20,089 nt of DNA, from contig JAJZGH010000064.1 of the NCBI GenBank assembly GCA_021798635.1, positions 1-20,089 of the forward strand. Reading direction: 5' to 3'. Under the pieces are notes generated by a model. That model was not told where the DNA came from. It saw only the letters and a list, made by a program, of their open reading frames with translations, and made no database searches. The DNA comes from Planctomycetota bacterium. Lineage in GTDB: Bacteria; Planctomycetota; Phycisphaerae; WQYP01. Each line of letters opens with the position of its first letter. The stretch's first letter is position 1. Positions 14,308-20,089 of the stretch are shown one piece after another. Made by a program: the position numbers and the translations under genes.

Positions 14308-14527
14308 TGGATGGTCCATTGATAGCGGCATTCTCGTCCGTTGCGATTCCCTCTCTGGCGAAGTTAATAATACCGCGAAAACATTGTGTTTTGCAAGCGA
14401 TCAAATTTTTGCTTTCTTATGGCATTGCAGGCTGTCGCAATACCAAACGCCACAAAAACGCCACAAGAGAGTTCTCTGAACGGTTCCGAATTTCTTGGTG
14501 TGCAGTTAGTTTGTTCCGCAACCGTGA

Positions 14528-15088
14528 GGAATTCTGTGGTTCACCTTTTTCATCGCGGCCGCACTTGACGGATTCTCGCGCAAGATTCTGGCGTTGAAGG
14601 TTTATGTCAAAACGCCGTGTGCAAGGAAAATGTACGCACTGGTACGCGGCACCGCCGCCAGGCATGGCAGACCGAAATTCATCATCACGGACAACGGCTG
14701 CCAGTTCCGGAAGCAGTTTGGTAATGCGATGCGTCGGCAACGAATCCGCCCTGTCCACACGCGGGTGCGAAGTCCGTTTTTGAACGGCCAGATGCAGAGA
14801 TTCTTCAAAAGTTTCAAGCAGTGGCAACGGCTCGCGTTGCTGGCTATGCGCACCGCGTCCATCCAACGCAGGTTGGATAACTTTGCGGATTGGTACAACA
14901 CCCACCGCCCGCGTAGCGCCTTGGGCTCGCGGACGCCGCACGAAGCATTTGCCGACAGGAAGTTGCCGAAACCCGTTCCGATCCGCTCGCGCGATGGACC
15001 CACAGTGGAAATCCAGGTCGCACGCCGCCACTTCCGCAGTGATCCGCATCTGCCGGTACCGGAAATTATCGTCCGCCGCGCGGCGTAA
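14528..15088 (+). pseudogene. integrase-core (rve) transposase remnant, 5'-truncated and with Glu to Gln at the DDE site
   Basis: After a TGA at 14525-14527 the frame reads FTFFIAAALDGFSRKILAL, covering the first catalytic Asp (codon 14567-14569), then HGRPKFIITDNGCQFRK with the second Asp. It then reads RSPFLNGQMQRFFKSFKQW, where the family has NGxxER, so the catalytic Glu is Gln. LDNFADWYNTHRPRSALGS and TPHEAF follow, the normal C-terminal part of IS3/IS481-like transposases, ending VRRAA and TAA at 15086. The N-terminal HTH and everything before the RNase H fold are missing, and no terminal inverted repeats or target duplication were found. The best internal start is TTG 14594, after the first Asp. 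It should be inactive. Confidence 0.7.
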
Positions 15089-15397
15089 CGTACGTCCACT
15101 CCCCGCGCTGACCGATGGCGACGTTGGAACGCCAGCGCTCGCGTCGCGCGCCACAGCAGCGCGTTTCGCCCACCGGACACGCCGGAAAGACGAAGTTGTA
15201 TCACATATCAACATAATTTCATGTCATCCACCCCTTATCATACCCCTGTCATACCCCTTTGCCAACCGCTCGATCATGCCTTATCATAAAAAATCGCGAT
15301 CCTACAATTCGCTGGGCCTTATCACATCTACCCCGCCAATCATGGTAATCAGTCCGCCAATAATCAAGCGGATCAACGACGCCGCGCAGTACCATTA
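15089..15397. other. 309-base intergenic region, no gene
   Basis: It lies between the transposase remnant and the end of the propeller gene. No credible reading frame. It holds the ACCCCT tandem listed next, and, on the minus strand, ATCGCGAT followed by six T residues (15300-15287), a very short stem that might end the RHS-propeller transcript. Confidence 0.45.
15230..15260. repeat. short tandem of ACCCCT(T/G)(A)TCAT units
   Basis: ACCCCT begins at 15230, 15242 and 15253; the first two units continue TATCAT and GTCAT. About 2.7 copies of an 11-12 base unit; likely slippage-type sequence without known role. Confidence 0.4.
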
Positions 15398-16597
15398 TTA
15401 TAATCGCCACGGCATCCGGAACAACAATAATCGCGTGGGCTCGCTCGCGAGAACAAAGCTGTCGTCAGGAGAGATCGCGACGCTCCATAGCCCGCCCTGG
15501 CGCAGCCCCGAAGCATAGATAATACGGTGACCAGCGAGGCCAACAACCACCAATCTCCCTACCTGCGCCACGCCGCGTGGAAAAGGCCCCTCACCATTTT
15601 CGGCGACGACCAAATATCGGCCGTCCTGAGAGGCCGCGATGTCGGTCAGCAACGAAAAATTCCCTGCTCTCCGCGCACCTCTGCCAACGACGGCTGGCAC
15701 TGAAATAGCGCCAAGAGCCTTCCCTGTTTTCACGTCATACAACGCGATTTCCGGCGCCCATTTCCTTATCACCGCCAGCTTTCCGGCCGGGTAAGCCGCA
15801 ACCGCCAACTCCTTTCCGTTGCGGATCACTGCAACGCGGAACCCGGAGAAGCCAGAGAGTCCGGTTGGCGGCGGAAGCACCCAAGCCACCTTTTCGGTCG
15901 CGATATCCCAGCACACGATGTGAAACTGTGTTACACTTATTATTCGGCCGTTGGCAGCGAAAGCAATCCTCTGCGACGAGTTTCCCGGAGCAATTCCCTT
16001 TGGAAAATTAAGCGTGGCGTGCCTTGCTCCAGTGCCCGAGACCCGTACGACAATACCGTCGCTTTTAGCGAAATAGGCCAAGTAGCGGTTGGCCAAGGAA
16101 AACGCAATCGGGCTGCCCACGCCAAAACGTGTCCATGGTTCCGCGTCGCGTTCCACCCATAGAGGCCGGCGTGTGGCAAGGCTCCATAAACACAGGCCGC
16201 ACCCTCCATTCTTCGTCCGCCGGAAGGTTGTGGCCAAAAACCTGCCGTCCGACGACACGGCGGAAAACAGCCCGAATCGCCAGACCTTACCCCCAGGGAC
16301 GGGCTTCAATCTCTTAACAGGATACTGCACCCCAATTTTCAGAAAGCCGGGACCAGTGAAGCGGTCCTCGTATACGGCCACTTTCCCGTCGCGCACAAAT
16401 GCGGGGACCGTGCACTCAAGATTCTCGCTGGGAAAGAACACAGCCGCCACCGGCAGCCGCATCACCGAGTGGGCCGCGATATTTTCGCCTGCGGTGTTTA
16501 AGGCTAGGCACAGCAATCCGAGACCAAGCCACGCCAACACACGGCAAACCAAGTGCAACAAAACATGATGGGTGCATGCAGGCCGGATGGGGCTCAT
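15398..16597 (-). CDS. exported beta-propeller-like protein coupled to the RHS gene
   Basis: 399 residues from ATG 16597, which overlaps the RHS stop as ATGA; the upstream GGGGGG (about 16604-16609) can serve as ribosome site. A longer frame to 16639 lies inside the RHS gene and is not used. Residues 10-36 form a signal peptide or anchor (HVLLHLVCRVLAWLGLGLLC). The rest has WD40/PQQ-like blades: SSDGRFLATTF, CLWSLATRRPLW, VCWDIATEKVAWVL, IALYDVKTGKALGA, ASQDGRYLVVAEN and AISPDDSFVLASE. These are about 40-60 residues apart, consistent with six or seven blades. No catalytic motif is seen. Being co-translated with the RHS protein it may bind, chaperone or neutralise its C-terminal domain, or may be a surface partner; both are inference. 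Confidence 0.75.
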   Translation of the reverse strand: MSPIRPACTHHVLLHLVCRVLAWLGLGLLCLALNTAGENIAAHSVMRLPVAAVFFPSENLECTVPAFVRDGKVAVYEDRFTGPGFLKIGVQYPVKRLKPVPGGKVWRFGLFSAVSSDGRFLATTFRRTKNGGCGLCLWSLATRRPLWVERDAEPWTRFGVGSPIAFSLANRYLAYFAKSDGIVVRVSGTGARHATLNFPKGIAPGNSSQRIAFAANGRIISVTQFHIVCWDIATEKVAWVLPPPTGLSGFSGFRVAVIRNGKELAVAAYPAGKLAVIRKWAPEIALYDVKTGKALGAISVPAVVGRGARRAGNFSLLTDIAASQDGRYLVVAENGEGPFPRGVAQVGRLVVVGLAGHRIIYASGLRQGGLWSVAISPDDSFVLASEPTRLLLFRMPWRL

Positions 16598-19500
16598 TTC
16601 TTGCCCCCCTTTTTGCTCCGGCACGCCATGCTGTAACATTCGGCACCGAGCTTGTTTACCTCATCAGGTAGCCGTGCGGCTTGGAGGCTTGGCATGGCGG
16701 CCGCGCAATTACCAACGTCATTATTGTTGCCGGAATTCAGCATACGGCAGCCGCTGTTGTCGCCCCGTTTCGCCTTTTCCAAGGCATCTGCAATTGTCTC
16801 AAGCAGGTGCATGCAAGGCTTGCTGGTCAGACCCTGCAGCATGCCGAGAATGTCACCGATTGCAGCGCCACCAGCCCCTTTCAGTGCGGAAAGCACATCT
16901 GCGGCAAACTCGTCCGCCGCCGTCGCGAGAGCCGCACGCATTGCTGCACTCAAGGCAGGGTTCTTGGAAAGATCTTCAATTGCCTGTTCTAACTCATCGG
17001 CCACACCGGTTTCTGCGTAGCGCTTCGCCAATTCTGTAAGGTACTCCTTGGCCGCGTCGAACCCCTTGTCCCTGAGAATTTCTAAAAGCTTGTCCATGTC
17101 CGACTGCACGCTTGCCATCCCCGTTGCATCCGCTCGGCGCAAAGGATTAGCGCCGACATATTCATACAAATTCACGCCGCCAGCATATCCGATTGGATCG
17201 CGTTGCAGCCAGCGGCCTACCGATATGCCGTCGGTTTCCATCACGTACATACGATTACGCACATAATACAGCCGCGTTTCCGGATCGTAGCGGTAACCGC
17301 AGAAGATGATGTCGTTGGTGCCATAATTGGACTGCACATCGTCATCGGTGAACCAGACCCCATCGGTTCCCGGCGCGGTGAAAATGATCGTCTGGCCGTA
17401 GGCGTCGGTATCATAAGCCTCCACAACCGCGCCTGAGGAATTTGTCAGCGCCACCGCGCGGTATAATAAATCCTGCAGCAGGTAATAAGCGCCCGCCGCC
17501 AGGTTTTGCGGCCCCAGCGTGGTTAATGTTGTAAGCTGGATCAGCTCATCAATATACGTTCCCCACACGTACTGTTTTATCGGCGTATCGGTGGAGCCTG
17601 ATCCGCCGAAGGGATTTCTTTCTTCCACAGTTTGCCAGCCCTGCCAGAGATAATCTGTCGTGCCGTTGGGTATGTTGCCGAACAGGCCGCCGTTGGAGAT
17701 AGTCTTGCAAATTCTACGGTTGAAGGCGTCGTAGACATAATTACCCAGAAGCGTGCCGGTGGAGGTAAAGTGATTGACCTGGACCAGCCGATTCAGAGCG
17801 TCAAACTGGTAATTGCGAATCGTGTCATTGGCCAGATTGCCGTTAGAGGCACCGGGTGCGCCGTCATAGGCGAATGGCAGCCCGCCGAAGTTCGTGATCT
17901 GGTTGAGATAGTTGTGATTACGCGGCTGGGTTCCCTGAAGGCCTCCCACCGGTGTGGTTGTCAGTGTGCGCCAGTTGCCCAGGCCGTCGAGATTCCAAGC
18001 TGCCTGCGCATCAATATTGGGCAATGTGATGGCGGTGGTCACGCTGCCGCCGCCGGCATTCTGATAGCCGCCGGTGCTGCTTAATGTGCCCCTCTGATAT
18101 TGCAATAACCTGTTCAGGCTGTCATAACCGGGAATCGGCGAAGCGATGTTGCCATTGGTATCCACCGGCTGGTACAGATTATCCCGTTCCTCCGCCTGCA
18201 ACGCTCTTTCATATAACTTGCCGCCCGTGCGGTCATAATAGGTAGTGTTGCCCACAATCGCTGTGGTGTTGGCGTAGCCGTTCTGTGCATTAAGCGTGCT
18301 GGATAAATAGCGCTTGGTGATGTTGCGCCCCGCGCCATCGTAACCCAGACGGTCGGTGGTGTTATCTCCCCATGAGGGGTTGGTTGGACCGGGGCTTTGC
18401 ACGGCACTGTTTGTTCGCGCGTTATTGAGCATGGTCTGCATCAGTCCATTACCCAGCATCACTTCCGCGATTCTATTCGGGCCATAGAACTGCCATGCGA
18501 CAATGACCGCACTGGTGGCCTGCTCGATCAGTTGGTTGCGGCGGTACAACACATCATAACCGCTGTTGACCAGGCGGTTGTTCGGATATTCAAACTGCGT
18601 CGCCGGAGTGGAAGTAAAGGCCGTGTTGGTGACATACCGGGTGTTGCCGCCGAAGGTTTGGGCTTCTTCGAGAGTTCTGCTTAGCGAATCATAGACCAGT
18701 GTGACATCGGCATTGGCGCTGTTGGCGGTATCTCTGGCAAACGTACTGCGGTTCAGGCCGTCATATTGGAACGTCTGGCTGGTGGTGCCGCCGACGCCAG
18801 CGGCCGGTACGATGGCGATATTGGTCTTTCTTCCCAGGCAATCCCAGGTGTTATTGAATATCGAGCCGTTCTCGTCAATGCAGGTGACAATATTGGAGGC
18901 CGTGTTGTAAACGTTGGTTTTTGTGGACCCGTCGGCATAGACCAGCGCCACCTGCCGGTCCAGAGTGTCAAAGGTGTAGTCGGTGGTTGCCCCGTGATCG
19001 TCAGTCATCTGGAACATCCGCGAATTGCCGTCGTAAAGCGTCTGCGTGCGAATCAGGCCCCGGCCGGCGGACAGGAAGGTGCTATTCGCGGCTGGGCCTT
19101 GATTGCCTAAACCATTTTGCCGCAAAAGCTGCTGCGATTCAAGTGGACGCGAGGCACCATCAAAGATTTGCAATACCGAATTTCCCTTGGCATCCACCGC
19201 CACGGTCTTGTTGCCCCGGCTGTCATAACCGCTCAGGGTAAACATGGTGGCCGGTTGTGAACCCTGATTGCTGTAGGATATTTGCGTTAGATTGGTGGTA
19301 AAGGTGCCATCGGTCCCTTGCATCGCTGCGGCGATGGGTTTATTGAGGCCATCATAGAATGTCGCCGACTGGAACACTTCCGTGGCCGTGGCCGGGGCGG
19401 TGATGGTGGCATATTCCGTGCGGGTTATCTGCGTGGGATTGGAATTGCCGTCATATTGGATAGCTGTTGTGTTGTTCAAGGCATCAGTGGTCAGAATCGG

Positions 19501-20089
19501 TCGGTTGGCCCCATCATAGGCGGTGGTGCTCACTGCCGTGTTGTCGCCAAGGCTCTGGATATTTCTGTCCGCGCGGTCATAGACGGTGCGGGTCAGCACA
19601 TAACTCTGGCCGCCGGTGGTTAAGGTCACCGTCTGATTGTGATTATTGGCGGTGGAATTACTGGCTAATCCTCCCCCGGTATGGATAACGGTCCGTCCCG
19701 ATGGCAAGGCGACGGTTGCGGCGATCAAGACATTATTCTGGCTTTCATATCTGCGGCCTGCTTCATCAAAGCGGGCGATCCGGATGGACAACAGTTGATT
19801 CCCCGCGCCGGTGCGATCAGTGGGAGTAATGCCGCCGATAGTACCGTAACGGTCTGTTTCAATGGGCCGACTGCCGGGATCATAGGTGAAGGCCGTATAG
19901 CCGCCCACCGCATCCATCGCCTGCGTGACGCGATTGAAACCGTCGAGGGTGTTCATCAGCTCCCAGTCGCCGGTATGCACCAGACTGGTTCCATCGCTGA
20001 AAGCGTCGGCGATGGTCGCGGTGAGAGAATTATTGACCGTGCCCCTGTCCGCCGGGCCGATGACGGCCAGAGAGTTGCCGTTATTATCC
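16594..20089 (-). CDS. giant RHS/YD-repeat protein with a cysteine-containing variable C-terminus (5' end outside window)
   Basis: The frame is open from the window edge (first full codon 20088) to TGA at 16594-16596, 1164 residues visible; GTG 19980 is internal. It is built of many YD repeats, e.g. YDGANRPILTTDALNNTT, YDSRGNKTVAVDAKGNS and YTFDTLDRQVALVYADGST. These form the hollow beta shell of RHS/teneurin-type proteins. The core ends with the conserved RYDPETRLYYVRNRMY, then GRWLQRDPIGYAGGVNLYEY and VGANPLRRADATG (TIGR03696-like RHS-associated core). After it, from Met at 17118, a 174-residue C-terminal module follows: helical, Ala-rich, with five Cys (module positions 102, 124, 138, 161, 166) and ending CYSMACRSKKGGKK. 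In many RHS proteins this module is a toxin held inside the shell; here no known toxin motif is visible. Probably exported. The start of the next gene overlaps its stop. Confidence 0.9.
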   Translation of the reverse strand, partial: DNNGNSLAVIGPADRGTVNNSLTATIADAFSDGTSLVHTGDWELMNTLDGFNRVTQAMDAVGGYTAFTYDPGSRPIETDRYGTIGGITPTDRTGAGNQLLSIRIARFDEAGRRYESQNNVLIAATVALPSGRTVIHTGGGLASNSTANNHNQTVTLTTGGQSYVLTRTVYDRADRNIQSLGDNTAVSTTAYDGANRPILTTDALNNTTAIQYDGNSNPTQITRTEYATITAPATATEVFQSATFYDGLNKPIAAAMQGTDGTFTTNLTQISYSNQGSQPATMFTLSGYDSRGNKTVAVDAKGNSVLQIFDGASRPLESQQLLRQNGLGNQGPAANSTFLSAGRGLIRTQTLYDGNSRMFQMTDDHGATTDYTFDTLDRQVALVYADGSTKTNVYNTASNIVTCIDENGSIFNNTWDCLGRKTNIAIVPAAGVGGTTSQTFQYDGLNRSTFARDTANSANADVTLVYDSLSRTLEEAQTFGGNTRYVTNTAFTSTPATQFEYPNNRLVNSGYDVLYRRNQLIEQATSAVIVAWQFYGPNRIAEVMLGNGLMQTMLNNARTNSAVQSPGPTNPSWGDNTTDRLGYDGAGRNITKRYLSSTLNAQNGYANTTAIVGNTTYYDRTGGKLYERALQAEERDNLYQPVDTNGNIASPIPGYDSLNRLLQYQRGTLSSTGGYQNAGGGSVTTAITLPNIDAQAAWNLDGLGNWRTLTTTPVGGLQGTQPRNHNYLNQITNFGGLPFAYDGAPGASNGNLANDTIRNYQFDALNRLVQVNHFTSTGTLLGNYVYDAFNRRICKTISNGGLFGNIPNGTTDYLWQGWQTVEERNPFGGSGSTDTPIKQYVWGTYIDELIQLTTLTTLGPQNLAAGAYYLLQDLLYRAVALTNSSGAVVEAYDTDAYGQTIIFTAPGTDGVWFTDDDVQSNYGTNDIIFCGYRYDPETRLYYVRNRMYVMETDGISVGRWLQRDPIGYAGGVNLYEYVGANPLRRADATGMASVQSDMDKLLEILRDKGFDAAKEYLTELAKRYAETGVADELEQAIEDLSKNPALSAAMRAALATAADEFAADVLSALKGAGGAAIGDILGMLQGLTSKPCMHLLETIADALEKAKRGDNSGCRMLNSGNNNDVGNCAAAMPSLQAARLPDEVNKLGAECYSMACRSKKGGKK

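Noticed and set aside
14417..15214. 265-residue minus-strand frame
   Set aside because: Shadow of the transposase remnant, whose plus-strand frame carries the recognisable integrase-core motifs.
15230..15260. Start of a CRISPR array
   Set aside because: Units are only 11-12 bases with no unique spacers, and no cas gene is present.

Overview
The window looks like a low-density stretch of a planctomycete-type chromosome, possibly Phycisphaerae. This is an inference from the mix of genes: an exported protein with a PEP-CTERM-like tail, a pseudopilin-like protein with the DG motif, a giant RHS/YD-repeat protein, a LysM/YkuD cell-wall enzyme and a worn integrase-core transposase. None of these alone fixes the taxon. 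TAA, TAG and TGA all end apparently intact genes, so the standard bacterial code applies.

Layout. 1-1893: the 3' part of a beta-hydroxyacid dehydrogenase, then a surface-sorted beta-sandwich protein with a clean terminator. 1951-4392: an Old Yellow Enzyme-type oxidoreductase (minus) and a pseudopilin-like protein (plus), divergent from one control region with a good sigma70-like promoter in each direction. 4428-5504: a decayed propeller-protein gene with two in-frame stops, cut off exactly where a tRNA-Arg(CCG) gene begins. 5776-8532: an L,D-transpeptidase and, convergent with it, class II fructose-bisphosphate aldolase. 8894-9562: an unrecognised zinc-ribbon, His-rich protein. 9924-11792: a multi-pass GT-C-like membrane glycosyltransferase. 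11939-12693: two opposed promoters sharing one -10 region, followed by a HigB/HigA-like toxin-antitoxin pair whose toxin frame appears broken by one extra base. 12826-13740: metF with a structured leader. 13741-15397: a scrap-yard of repeats, tRNA-like pieces, an integrase-associated fragment and a truncated transposase lacking its catalytic glutamate. 15398-20089: a large RHS protein (5' end outside the window), translationally coupled by an ATGA overlap to a secreted or anchored propeller-like protein.

Working together. Most genes are single transcription units with short leaders. Two real gene partnerships are visible: the toxin-antitoxin operon and the RHS-propeller pair. The RHS protein ends in a 174-residue C-terminal module with five cysteines, downstream of the conserved core; with the coupled propeller protein this is the best candidate for an undescribed system. 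Housekeeping genes (fba, metF, tRNA-Arg) are interleaved with mobile-element debris, which suggests a core chromosome with repeated small insertions rather than one large island.
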